This document shows, piece by piece, positions 26,272-33,989 of a DNA stretch of 43,229 nt. The stretch is taken from positions 1-43,229 of the forward strand of contig JADGHE010000025.1 of NCBI GenBank assembly GCA_019689555.1. Direction: 5' to 3'. The notes below the pieces were generated by a model. It saw nothing but the letters and a program-made list of their open reading frames with translations, made no database searches and was not told where the DNA came from. This stretch comes from Variibacter sp. GTDB taxonomy: Bacteria; Pseudomonadota; Alphaproteobacteria; Rhizobiales; Xanthobacteraceae. The first letter of the stretch is position 1. Every line of letters starts with the position of its first letter. Position numbers and translations under genes: made by a program.

Positions 26272-26817
26272 ATGGCTTCGTCGCGCCGCCCGGGCCCGCT
26301 CGACTGGTCAACGGGCCTCATCCTCCTCCTCGTCGCCGTTGCGATGGCGATCGTCTATGTCCGCGACGGCAGCGGCAAGTTCCTCGAGATTCTGAGCAGC
26401 GATGCGTGGCTGTTCGCCACCATGCTGCCGAATCTTCTCGCCGGCTGTCTCGTCGGCGCCTTCATTTCCCTGCTGCTCCCGCGCGAGGTCGTGAACCGCT
26501 GGGTCGGATCGGAGTCCGGCCTCACCGGCATTCTCATCGCCTCCGTGGCCGGCGCTATCCTGCCGGGCGGTCCCTTCACCATCTATCCGGTGGCGGGCGC
26601 GCTCGCGGTGATGGGCGCCGACTTCGGCGCTATCGTCGCGCTGATCACGAGCTGGTCGCTGCTCGGCTATTCGCGCGCGCTGGTGTGGGAACTGCCGTTC
26701 TTCGGCGTGGATTTCGTGGGCTGGCGCGTGCTCCTGGCGGTGCCGCTGCCGATCGTCGCCGGGCTCCTCGCCCGCCCGATCGGCCGGGCGCTGGGCTGGA
26801 AGGCCGGTGAGCCGTGA
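26272..26817 (+). CDS. Half-size permease (DUF318/ArsP-like), first partner
   Basis: A 181-residue membrane protein with about five helices. It carries the permease signature NLLAGCLVGAFISLLLPREVVNRWVGSESGLTGILIASVAGAILPGGPFTIYP, the core motif seen in each half of YraQ/ArsP-type permeases (COG0701). The usual protein has two such halves in about 300-350 residues; here each half is a separate gene. Its stop overlaps the start of the second half by four bases (GTGA). The substrate is unknown; ArsP exports organoarsenicals, but that cannot be claimed here. Confidence 0.8.
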   Translation: MASSRRPGPLDWSTGLILLLVAVAMAIVYVRDGSGKFLEILSSDAWLFATMLPNLLAGCLVGAFISLLLPREVVNRWVGSESGLTGILIASVAGAILPGGPFTIYPVAGALAVMGADFGAIVALITSWSLLGYSRALVWELPFFGVDFVGWRVLLAVPLPIVAGLLARPIGRALGWKAGEP

Positions 26818-27308
26818 CGGTCGCAGTCGTCCTCTTTCTGTGGGTGATCGTGATCGCGCTGGGCCTCGTCGCGATCATGCGCAGCCGCGCCCTCTTTCGC
26901 AGCGGCTTCAAGGCCGGCGCGGTCGATTTCCTGCGCCTGCTGCCGCGGCTCACCATCGGCGTGTTCGGCTCGGGCTTCATCGCCGAGGTCATGCCGCAAG
27001 AGCTTATCGCGCTCTGGCTCGGGCCCGATTCGGGATTGGCCGGCACGTTGATCGCGAGCGCCGCGGGCGCGCTGACGCCCGGTGGCCCCATGATCGGCTT
27101 CGCCATCGGCGTCGCCGCGCTCAAGAGCGGCGCGAGCGCCCCGCAGGTGATCGCCTATGTGACCGCCTGGGCGCTGTTTGCGCTCCACCGCGTCTTTCTC
27201 TGGGAGCTGCCGATGATGCCCGCGCGCATCGTGTGGCTGCGGGTGATCGCCTCCCTTCCGCTGCCGTTCCTCGCGGCCTGGATCGCCATGTTGGCGGGCC
27301 GCCCGTAG
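26814..27308 (+). CDS. Half-size permease (DUF318/ArsP-like), second partner
   Basis: A 164-residue membrane protein with about five helices, starting from a GTG that overlaps the upstream stop. It repeats the same core as its neighbour: GSGFIAEVMPQELIALWLGPDSGLAGTLIASAAGALTPGGPMIGF. The two proteins share the E..-W.G..SG..G...AS..GA..PGGP pattern and end with a similar LWELP segment, so they look like paralogues that form a heterodimer. No metal-binding cysteines are seen. Confidence 0.8.
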   Translation: MTVAVVLFLWVIVIALGLVAIMRSRALFRSGFKAGAVDFLRLLPRLTIGVFGSGFIAEVMPQELIALWLGPDSGLAGTLIASAAGALTPGGPMIGFAIGVAALKSGASAPQVIAYVTAWALFALHRVFLWELPMMPARIVWLRVIASLPLPFLAAWIAMLAGRP

Positions 27309-27359
27309 GCGGGGCGCGGGCGGGTCGCCTTCCGGCTCGCTCTCCTCGAAGCCGGGGCT

Positions 27360-27377
27360 GGTGCGGCGATCCGCACC
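27360..27377. terminator. Hairpin between convergent genes
   Basis: GGTGCGG-CGAT-CCGCACC forms a 7-bp stem with a 4-base loop in the 82-base gap between the permease pair and the convergent kinase gene. It may end transcription from both sides, but T-runs are lacking on both strands. Confidence 0.4.
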
Positions 27378-27390
27378 CCCCGCGCCCGGT

Positions 27391-28317
27391 TCAGTGCATC
27401 GCCCGCTGCTCGCGCGGGATGATCGCGCCGCGGTGGCGGACGACCTCGCCGGCGAGGCGGTGCGCGGCCCGCGCGGCCTCGGCCGGGGTTTCTCCCTTCA
27501 GCCGCGCCGCGAGGTAGCCGGCATTGAAGCTGTCGCCGGCGGCGGTGGTGTCGACCGGCTCGACGCACTGCGGCACCGGCACCCATTCGTGCTCCTGCCG
27601 GTAGGCGACCAGCGCGTCCTTGGCGGCGTTCTTGACCACCACCTCCGCGATGCCGAACGCATGCAGGCGCTGCACGGTCGCCTCCGGGCTGGCGTCGCCC
27701 CACAGCATGGCCTCGTCCTCGAAGCTCGGCAGCGCGATGTCCACGCGCTTGAGCGCCTCGAGATAGACGGTGCGCGCCCGCGCCACGTCCCCCCGCCAGC
27801 CGCGCGGCCGGTAATTGCTGTCGAAGGCGACTTTCACGCCCCGCTCGCGCGCAAGCTCCAGCACCGCGAGGAAGCGTCCGAGCCCGGTGTTGGAGTAGAG
27901 CGAGAGGGTGATGCCGGAAAAATAGATCATCCCGGCCGCCAGTAGATTTTCCGCAATCAGGCCCCAGGACGGCAGTTCGAAGAGGTCGCGCGCGGGCGAG
28001 CCGTCGCGCCAGTAGTAGAACCGGCGCTGGCCTTTCTCGTCGGTCTCGATGAGGTACAATCCGGGCACGCGGCCCGGCACCCGTACGATCAAATCCCCGA
28101 CGACGCCCTCCGCGGCCGCAAGATCCACGATGCGGTTCGAATAGACGTCGTCCCCGAGCCCGGTGGCGTAGGCGACGTTCATGCCCGCGCGCGCGAGGTA
28201 GACCGCGGTGTTGAACGTGTCGCCGCCGAAGCCGAGCGAGAAACGGCCGTCGTCTCCGCGCGCGAGTTCGATCATCACCTCGCCGATTGATACGATCCGC
28301 GATTTCTGGTCCGCCAT
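27391..28317 (-). CDS. kdgK: PfkB-family sugar kinase, probable KDG kinase
   Basis: A 308-residue ribokinase-fold enzyme. N-terminal IVSIGEVMIEL and GGDTFNTAVYLARAG, and C-terminal DTTAAGDSFNAGYLAARL with the catalytic Asp, are the two PfkB signatures. The GGDTFNTA and RFYYWRDGSPAR segments are typical of 2-keto-3-deoxygluconate kinase, whose product is the substrate of the KDPG aldolase encoded 1.3 kb away. ATG 28317 gives the expected start. A 16-base tandem repeat lies just upstream (28346-28377). Fructokinase or another sugar kinase remains possible. Confidence 0.85.
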   Translation of the reverse strand: MADQKSRIVSIGEVMIELARGDDGRFSLGFGGDTFNTAVYLARAGMNVAYATGLGDDVYSNRIVDLAAAEGVVGDLIVRVPGRVPGLYLIETDEKGQRRFYYWRDGSPARDLFELPSWGLIAENLLAAGMIYFSGITLSLYSNTGLGRFLAVLELARERGVKVAFDSNYRPRGWRGDVARARTVYLEALKRVDIALPSFEDEAMLWGDASPEATVQRLHAFGIAEVVVKNAAKDALVAYRQEHEWVPVPQCVEPVDTTAAGDSFNAGYLAARLKGETPAEAARAAHRLAGEVVRHRGAIIPREQRAMH

Positions 28318-28345
28318 GCGCAGGTCCGCCGCCGCCTTTTCCGCC

Positions 28346-28377
28346 TTCGGTTTTCGCCGCCTTCAGTTTTCGCCGCC
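28346..28377. repeat. 16-bp tandem repeat upstream of kdgK
   Basis: TTCGGTTTTCGCCGCC is followed directly by TTCAGTTTTCGCCGCC (15 of 16 bases identical), with a degenerate partial copy at 28336-28345. It lies 29-60 bases before the kinase ATG, in the promoter or leader. Copy number could vary between strains. Confidence 0.6.
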
Positions 28378-28447
28378 CTTATCGGCCGGGGAGCTGCGCT
28401 ATTCAACGGGGCGGGGTCGCGCTTGTCCATGCAAACTTCGTTTCGCG

Positions 28448-29605
28448 TCATGTCAGCCGGCCGCCTCCAGCCCTGCGCTCGGCCCGGCCGGGGAAGATGT
28501 CGAACACCTCGGCACGGCCCTCGAGATCGGAGAATGTCGCCGGATCGGCTCCCGTCATCCACACCTGCGCCCCGAGGCTCTCCAGCCGGTCGTAGAGCGC
28601 GGCGCGGCGCGCGGGGTCCAGATAGGCGACCACGTCGTCGAGCAGCAGCACCGGGGCGTATCCGGTCATTTCCGCGATCAGCCCCGCCTGCGCCAGGATG
28701 AGGCCGATCAGCAGCGCCTTCTGCTCGCCCGTCGAGGCCTCGGCGGCGGGGATGGCCTTGGCGCGGTGGATCACCTTGAGATCGCTGAGGTGTGGACCCT
28801 CGAGGGTGCGGCCGGCGGCGGCGTCGCGCGCCCGGTTCGCGCGCAAAAGGGCCCGGTAGCGATCCTCGATCTCGACCGCCGGCGCCGAAGAGAGTTCGCG
28901 CTCGATCCAGCCGTCGAGGGCGATGCGCGCCGCAGGGAAGGGGTCGTCTTCGGCGCGCCGGGCAAGGGCCGCGTCGAGGCGGCGCACCGTTTCGGCGCGC
29001 CCGGCCGCGACCGCCACGGCGAGTTCGGCGGTTTCGTGCTCCACCGCATCGAGCCATTGCGGATCCGGGTTCATCTCTTCGAGGAGCCGGTTGCGCGCGC
29101 GCAGGCTGCGTTCGAGCGCGCTCACCCGGCTCGAATGGGTCGCGTCGATCGTCAGCGCCAGGCGGTCGATGAACCGGCGCCGCTCGGACGCGGGCCCGAC
29201 AAACAGGCCGTCCATGGCCGGCACGAGCCAGACGACATTGAGATGCGCCAGGAAGGCCGTCGCCGATGCGACCGGCTCGCGGTCGATGCGGCATTTGCGG
29301 CCCTCCTCCTCGCCGCGGGCCGCCGCCGGGCCGATGCCGGTGCCGAGCGTCGCGAGCCCGAGCGCCCCCTCGACCTCCGCCGCGATGGCCCACGATCCGT
29401 CGCCTTCGGCGAAGGCGACCTGATCGAGCGTCGCACGCCGCAGGCCGCGGCCGGGGCACAAGAACGAGATCGCCTCGAGCAGGTTGGTCTTGCCGACGCC
29501 GTTGGGGCCGGTGAGGACGATCGGCCGCTCGCCGAGCGAGACCTGCAACGCGCGGTAGCTGCGGAAATTCGTGAGCGTCAGCTTGCGGATGCGCGCGGCA
29601 GGCAT
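28448..29605 (-). CDS. recF: DNA repair ATPase RecF
   Basis: A 385-residue SMC-like ATPase that helps load RecA at gaps and forks. LTLTNFRSYRALQV begins the N-terminus; the Walker A is GPNGVGKTN; the ABC signature STGEQKALLIGLILAQA and the Walker B LLLDDVVAYLDPARR are in the last third. ATG 29605 is used because the upstream frame is an arginine-rich shadow of dnaN. It lies 98 bases after dnaN in the usual order. gyrB, the common next gene, is not found; a sugar kinase gene follows on the same strand. Confidence 0.94.
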   Translation of the reverse strand: MPAARIRKLTLTNFRSYRALQVSLGERPIVLTGPNGVGKTNLLEAISFLCPGRGLRRATLDQVAFAEGDGSWAIAAEVEGALGLATLGTGIGPAAARGEEEGRKCRIDREPVASATAFLAHLNVVWLVPAMDGLFVGPASERRRFIDRLALTIDATHSSRVSALERSLRARNRLLEEMNPDPQWLDAVEHETAELAVAVAAGRAETVRRLDAALARRAEDDPFPAARIALDGWIERELSSAPAVEIEDRYRALLRANRARDAAAGRTLEGPHLSDLKVIHRAKAIPAAEASTGEQKALLIGLILAQAGLIAEMTGYAPVLLLDDVVAYLDPARRAALYDRLESLGAQVWMTGADPATFSDLEGRAEVFDIFPGRAERRAGGGRLT

Positions 29606-29703
29606 CGCCGTCTCACAAGTCGTCGTCGCGCCCGAGGCGTCGCTGCGCCGCCTTGCCTCGAGGATGTTCGCTTGGGGAGCGCCGGCGGGCGGCCCGCGAA
29701 CGA

Positions 29704-30822
29704 TCACACGCGCATCGGCATGAGGACGTAAAGGGCGCCGCCGCCGGCCCCGTCCTGGATCAAGGTCGGCGATCCCGGATCGGCGAACTTCAGCACCGCG
29801 GTCTCGCCGTCGATCTGCGCGGCGATGTCGAGCAGATAGCGGGAATTGAAGCCGATATCGAGCGGATCGCCCTCGTACTCGACTTCGAGCTCCTCGGTGG
29901 CGCTGCCGGAATCCGGATTGGTCACCGACAGCAGCAGCCGGTTGCCGGAGAGCGACAGCTTCACGGCGCGCCCGCGCTCGCTCGAAACCGTGGAGACGCG
30001 ATCGACCGCGGCCTCGAAATCCTTCTTGTCGACCTTGAGCACCTTGTCGTTGCTCAGGGGAATGACGCGCGCATAGTCCGGGAAGGTGCCGTCGATCAGC
30101 TTGGAGGTCAGCACGACGTCGCCGATGCTGAAACGCACCTTGCTCTGCGACAGCTCGACGTCCACGGCGGTCTCGCCGTTCTCGATCAGGCGCTGCAGCT
30201 CGCCGACCGTCTTGCGCGGCACGATGACGCCGGGCATGCCGGCGGCGCCGTCCGGCGCGGCGATGTCGTATTGCGCCAGGCGGTGGCCGTCGGTCGCCAC
30301 CGCGCGCAGGGTCGGCGCGTCGGCGCCCGGCGGAGTGTGCAGATAGATGCCGTTGAGGTAGTAGCGCGTTTCCTCGGTCGAGATCGCAAACTGCGTCTTC
30401 TCGATCATGCGCCTGAGGTCGCCGCCCTCGATGGTGAAGCGGTGCGTCATCTCGCCGGCGGCGAGATCGGGAAAGTCGCTTTCCGGCAGGGTCTGCAGCG
30501 TGAAGCGGGAACGTCCGGCGCGGATCGCCAGGCTCGTGCGGTCCGCCAGCGATTCCAGGGTCACCTGCGCCCCGTCGGGCAGCTTGCGCACGATCTCGTA
30601 GAACATGTGGGCGGGGACGGTGGTCGCCCCGCCGGCGGCGACGTCGGCCGGAATCGGCTCGATCACCTCGAGATCGAGGTCGGTGGCCTTCAGGCTGAGC
30701 CTGGAGGAGGCCGCCCGCATCAGCACGTTCGCGAGGATCGGGATGGTGTTGCGCCGTTCGACCACGCGATGCACGTGGCCGAGCGATTTCAGCAACTCCA
30801 TGCGTTCCACTGTCACCTTCAT
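29704..30822 (-). CDS. dnaN: DNA polymerase III sliding clamp (beta)
   Basis: A 372-residue protein with three repeated clamp domains. The start MKVTVERMELLKSLGHVHRVVERRNTIPILANVLM and the C-terminal LYVLMPMRV, which forms part of the partner-binding pocket, are diagnostic. Met at 30822 is the family start; the frame continues to 30855 but adds non-conserved residues. It lies between dnaA and recF on the same strand. Confidence 0.97.
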   Translation of the reverse strand: MKVTVERMELLKSLGHVHRVVERRNTIPILANVLMRAASSRLSLKATDLDLEVIEPIPADVAAGGATTVPAHMFYEIVRKLPDGAQVTLESLADRTSLAIRAGRSRFTLQTLPESDFPDLAAGEMTHRFTIEGGDLRRMIEKTQFAISTEETRYYLNGIYLHTPPGADAPTLRAVATDGHRLAQYDIAAPDGAAGMPGVIVPRKTVGELQRLIENGETAVDVELSQSKVRFSIGDVVLTSKLIDGTFPDYARVIPLSNDKVLKVDKKDFEAAVDRVSTVSSERGRAVKLSLSGNRLLLSVTNPDSGSATEELEVEYEGDPLDIGFNSRYLLDIAAQIDGETAVLKFADPGSPTLIQDGAGGGALYVLMPMRV

Positions 30823-30949
30823 GCGGACCCCACCACCGACAAGGGAGGAGAACACGCACCCGGGCCCGCCCGCGTCGGATCGCGGGCAGCCGAGCGGATG
30901 CCGAAAGTGGCGCGGGAGCGTGTTTGAAGCAAGAGTCGAGCCCGGTTCT

Positions 30950-30999
30950 GCGCAGCTTTTCTGCGCCCCGAGGGGCCGAAACCCGCACGGGCCCCTCGG
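30950..30999. terminator. Double hairpin between dnaA and dnaN
   Basis: Two stems occupy the dnaA-dnaN gap. CCGAGGGGCC (30968-30977) pairs perfectly with GGCCCCTCGG (30990-30999); next to it GCGCAG pairs with CTGCGC around CTTTT (30950-30966). In the dnaA direction no T-run follows the second stem. They may end or attenuate dnaA transcription before dnaN. Confidence 0.5.
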
Positions 31000-31020
31000 T
31001 TCCGCGCCGGCGCCGGGCCG

Positions 31021-32529
31021 TCAGTCCGTCAGCATGCGCTTCAGGATCTCGAGATCCTGGGCGAGCCCCTGGTCCTTGTCGGCCAGGGTCTCGATCTTGC
31101 GCACGGCGTGAAGGACCGTCGTGTGGTCGCGCCCGCCGAAGCGGCGGCCGATCTCCGGCAGCGAGCGCAGGGTGAGCGTCTTGGCGAGATACATGGCGAT
31201 CTGCCGCGGCCGCACGACATTGGCCGTGCGCCGCGAGGACAGCATGTCGGCACGGCTCACGTTGAAGTGGCGCGCCACCGCCCGCTGGATATCCTCGATC
31301 TTGACGCGCTTGGGCTCGGGCGGGCGCACGAGGTCGCGCACCGCGAGCTCGGCCATCTCCATTGTCACCGGCTGGCCGGTGAGCTTGTTGGTGGCGAGAA
31401 GCCGGTTGAGGGCGCCATCGAGATCGCGACCGTTGTGCGTCACGTTCTGGGCGATGAAGGCGAGCACCGGGGCCGGCACGTCGAAGCCGGGGTGGTGCTG
31501 GCGCGCGGCGGCGACGCGCGCCTTGAGGATTTCGAGCCGCAGCTCTTCGCCGAGCGGGCCAATCTCGACGACGAGCCCGCCGGCGAGCCGCGAGCGCACG
31601 CGCTCGTCGAGGCTTTCGAGATCGCCGGGCGGACGATCGGCGGCGACCACCACCTGCCGCCCGGAATCGACGAGGGCGTTCAGCGTGTGGCAGAACTCGG
31701 TCTGGGTCGACTTGCCCTGCAGGAATTGCAGGTCGTCGATGATGAGGACGTCGATGCCGCGCAGCGCGTCCTTGAAGGCGAGCGCCGTCTGCGTCTTCAG
31801 GGCCGAGACGAAGCCGTACATGAAGCGCTCGGCGGTCAAATAGAGCATCTTCCGCTCGTTGAGGCCGCCGGCCCAGGCGATGGCCTGCAAGAGATGGGTT
31901 TTGCCGAGCCCGACATCGGCATGGATGTAGAGCGGGTTGAACATCAGCGCGTCGCCGCGGCGCGCCTGGGCCACCTGCTTGGCGGCCGCGTGGGCGAGGG
32001 TGTTCGAGCGGCCGACCAGAAACGTCTCGAAGGTGAGCCGCGGATCGAGCGGCGAGCCGCCCAGCGCCTCCGAAAGTCCGCCGCCCGCCGCCGGGCGAAG
32101 GCCATCGCTCTCCAGGACCGGGCGGCCGCTGCGGGCCGGGGCGGGGAGGGGCTCGCAGGCCGGTTTTGAGGGCAGCGTGCGGGCGGCAGAGCGCACCACC
32201 AGGTCGATCCGCTGCACGGTCGGGTCCTCGGCCTTCCAGCAGGCGAGGACGCGGTCGGCATAGTGGGCGAGGATCCAGCTTTTGAGGAAGCGCGTCGGGA
32301 CCGAGAACTGGACCACGTCGCCCGCGCGGGACTCAAGCTCCATGCGGGCGAACCAGCTCGAGAAGATGTCCTCGCCGACCTCCACCCGGAGCCGCCTCTT
32401 CACCCGCGCCCAGGAGCTCTCGTCGGCGCCGACGCCACCATCCTGCTCCGGTACCGCCGGATGCGCCGGCCCTCGCTCGGACGCCTGCGCATCGCGTGTG
32501 GTCGGGCGGGTTTCGGAGTGCTTGAACAT
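31021..32529 (-). CDS. dnaA: Chromosomal replication initiator DnaA
   Basis: A protein of about 502 residues that melts the origin and loads the helicase. Domain I ([23 protein letters not shown], with FLKSWI) is followed by a variable linker, the AAA+ domain with Walker [16 protein letters not shown] and Walker [15 protein letters not shown], and the C-terminal DNA-binding domain with [36 protein letters not shown]. Met 32529 has GGGG about eight bases upstream; an in-frame ATG four codons earlier (32541) is also possible. The gene-free region upstream may contain control sites. Confidence 0.97.
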   Translation of the reverse strand: MFKHSETRPTTRDAQASERGPAHPAVPEQDGGVGADESSWARVKRRLRVEVGEDIFSSWFARMELESRAGDVVQFSVPTRFLKSWILAHYADRVLACWKAEDPTVQRIDLVVRSAARTLPSKPACEPLPAPARSGRPVLESDGLRPAAGGGLSEALGGSPLDPRLTFETFLVGRSNTLAHAAAKQVAQARRGDALMFNPLYIHADVGLGKTHLLQAIAWAGGLNERKMLYLTAERFMYGFVSALKTQTALAFKDALRGIDVLIIDDLQFLQGKSTQTEFCHTLNALVDSGRQVVVAADRPPGDLESLDERVRSRLAGGLVVEIGPLGEELRLEILKARVAAARQHHPGFDVPAPVLAFIAQNVTHNGRDLDGALNRLLATNKLTGQPVTMEMAELAVRDLVRPPEPKRVKIEDIQRAVARHFNVSRADMLSSRRTANVVRPRQIAMYLAKTLTLRSLPEIGRRFGGRDHTTVLHAVRKIETLADKDQGLAQDLEILKRMLTD

Positions 32530-32541
32530 GAGTGGCCCCAT

Positions 32542-33557
32542 TCTGCGCTTGGAACAGAGAAACGGATCACCGGGCGATCACGCCGCGCGACCGCCAGCGG
32601 CACTCGTTTTTGGAGTACGGGAGAAGGTCAGTGGTGCGGCGGTGGCGCCAGGGCGGCCCGCGCCGTGACCAGGGGAACCTGCCCGGGCGGCCGAAAGTCC
32701 GGACGCCGCCGCACAAAGCCCGTCGATGGATCGGCCGCACCGGACCGGGATCGGCACCCGGGTCGTCGCAGGTCCGCCGCATACGGCATCTTGCGCCAGA
32801 ATGGAGTCATGCCGCCCCCTGCGCGCGACCCGGAGTCCGCGCCGCGCGTTATCTCGCCCTTTTGGTCTCGTTGACGATGTTTTCGGACGTTACGCTTGAA
32901 CTGACAACGTCAGAAAATAAACCGCAAGTCCAGAATAACTCTTCGTCTTCGCAGTTGTCCCGCCAAGACTGGCTACTCGGACTCCTCTACTTTCCGTACG
33001 CCATCGATACGCCACAAGCGCTTTACGTTTCTTACCGATAAGCTCCGCACCGGGAGCGCCATTGACCATACACCGGACCGGAGGGACGTCAATCGCGTTT
33101 TCGGGGGGGCGCCGGAATCGATCGGTCCAGGTGTTGCAAAAATGCGACCATCGCCCTCTGCATCCTCCAACAAAAGCTTGAAACGTCGGCATTATCACGG
33201 CCGGGGCCGGGCGAATGGCGGCCGCGGCCCGCGGGCGCCCGGATGGGTTCAAATTCCCAACGGTGGGACGCAGGCCGGGAACATTTCCAAGTGCCGGCCT
33301 GCGCTTTCGAGATAAGAGATTGTCGCGCCGCCGCTTTTCCTGAGCAAATGAGGCGGGTAACCCCCGGCTCGACGACGTTCTTGTGACACAGTACCCCATG
33401 ACAAATCGGCGACACAGCCATGCGCCAACGCGCTTTCGCGCGCCGCTCTGACGCCAAAAAGAGAAAAACGCGGCCGCCCGCGTCCCGCGCCCTTGCGGGC
33501 GCCGGGAACGGTCGTCCCAGCCGTGCTGTGACGGCGCCTGGCGCCGAGAGCGGGCTC
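32542..33557. other. Gene-free dnaA-rpsT region, weak origin candidate
   Basis: About 1 kb without a credible gene. Bases 32880-33050 are clearly richer in A and T than the surroundings. Four GANTC sites lie within 316 bases (32804, 32833, 32980, 33115), about four times the number expected at this base composition. A CTGAC-GTT-GTCAG inverted repeat (read on the minus strand) is at 32901-32913. No good DnaA box (TTATCCACA) was found; only weak TTATC-type matches at 32849, 33037, 33192 and 33308. In many alphaproteobacteria the origin lies elsewhere, near hemE, so this is tentative. Confidence 0.3.
33269..33303. other. 10-bp-stem hairpin in the dnaA-rpsT gap
   Basis: CGCAGGCCGG pairs perfectly with CCGGCCTGCG around a 15-base loop. 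CTTTC follows on the plus strand. It lies far from both flanking genes, so it may belong to a small RNA or act as a terminator. Confidence 0.4.
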
Positions 33558-33559
33558 TC
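33546..33559 (-). terminator. Stem at the rpsT stop codon
   Basis: GAGAGC-GG-GCTCTC overlaps the rpsT stop, and CGGCG-CCTGG-CGCCG follows (33532-33546). Together they make two adjacent stems after rpsT in the minus direction; no T-run follows. A structured 3' end is likely, a strict intrinsic terminator is not. Confidence 0.35.
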
Positions 33560-33821
33560 AGCCGAGCTTGGCGATCCGCTGCACCAGGCGGGACACCTTC
33601 CGGCTGGCGGCGTTCTTGTGGATCACACCCTTCTGGGCGGCGCGCATCAGCTCCGGCTCGGCGCTCCGCATGGCCGCAAGGGCCGTGGCGCGGTCGCCGG
33701 AGGCGATTGCTTCCTCGACCTTCCGGACGGCCGTACGCACCCGCGAGCGCCGAGACTTGTTGACGGCCGTGCGCCGCGCGATTTTGCGAACCGCCTTCTT
33801 GGCGGAGGAGGTATTGGCCAT
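33558..33821 (-). CDS. rpsT: 30S ribosomal protein S20
   Basis: An 87-residue, very basic small-subunit protein that binds 16S r[42 protein letters not shown] and the C-terminal [22 protein letters not shown] are typical of S20. Met 33821 is the family start; the longer frame to 33914 is rejected because it would run through the transcribed leader. It has its own promoter and a hairpin in the leader. rpsT next to dnaA is a conserved order in Rhizobiales. Confidence 0.96.
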   Translation of the reverse strand: MANTSSAKKAVRKIARRTAVNKSRRSRVRTAVRKVEEAIASGDRATALAAMRSAEPELMRAAQKGVIHKNAASRKVSRLVQRIAKLG

Positions 33822-33871
33822 TTCGTTCCCGTTGACAAACGTGCGGCGGGGCTGCTCTCGCCGCGCAGCGA

Positions 33872-33890
33872 AGTCCGTCACCGACGGACT
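33872..33890 (-). promoter_or_regulatory. Leader hairpin of rpsT
   Basis: AGTCCGTC-ACC-GACGGACT forms an 8-bp stem with a 3-base loop in the roughly 94-base leader, about 50 bases before the rpsT ATG. S20 is known to repress its own translation in E. coli, so a binding role is possible but not shown. Confidence 0.45.
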
Positions 33891-33922
33891 GCGGCGGCGT
33901 CCCGCGACCTGCAAGGCGCGAC

Positions 33923-33951
33923 CTTATAGTGGGGCCGGCGCCGGCCGTCAA
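33923..33951 (-). promoter_or_regulatory. Strong sigma-70-type promoter of rpsT
   Basis: On the minus strand TTGACG (33951-33946) and TATAAG (33928-33923) are separated by exactly 17 bases. The spacer contains the perfect palindrome GGCCGGCGCCGGCC (33933-33946), which touches the -35 element and could be an operator. The start of transcription would be near 33916. Confidence 0.7.
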
Positions 33952-33989
33952 CGCGTGGCACGGCGCCTTGAAGGGCGGCGAATCCGGGC

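Noticed and set aside
28208-29731. 507-codon plus-strand frame over kdgK and recF
   Set aside because: It is a shadow of RecF and the kinase; both real genes have complete family motifs on the minus strand.
33246-33260. GGGTTCAAATTCCC, resembling the T-arm of a tRNA
   Set aside because: The 5-bp stem does not pair with the correct 7-base loop and no acceptor, D or anticodon arm can be found around it.
32542-33557. Classical DnaA boxes in the dnaA upstream region
   Set aside because: No match to TTATCCACA with fewer than two changes was seen; only weak TTATC-type partial matches occur, so a confident oriC call is not made.
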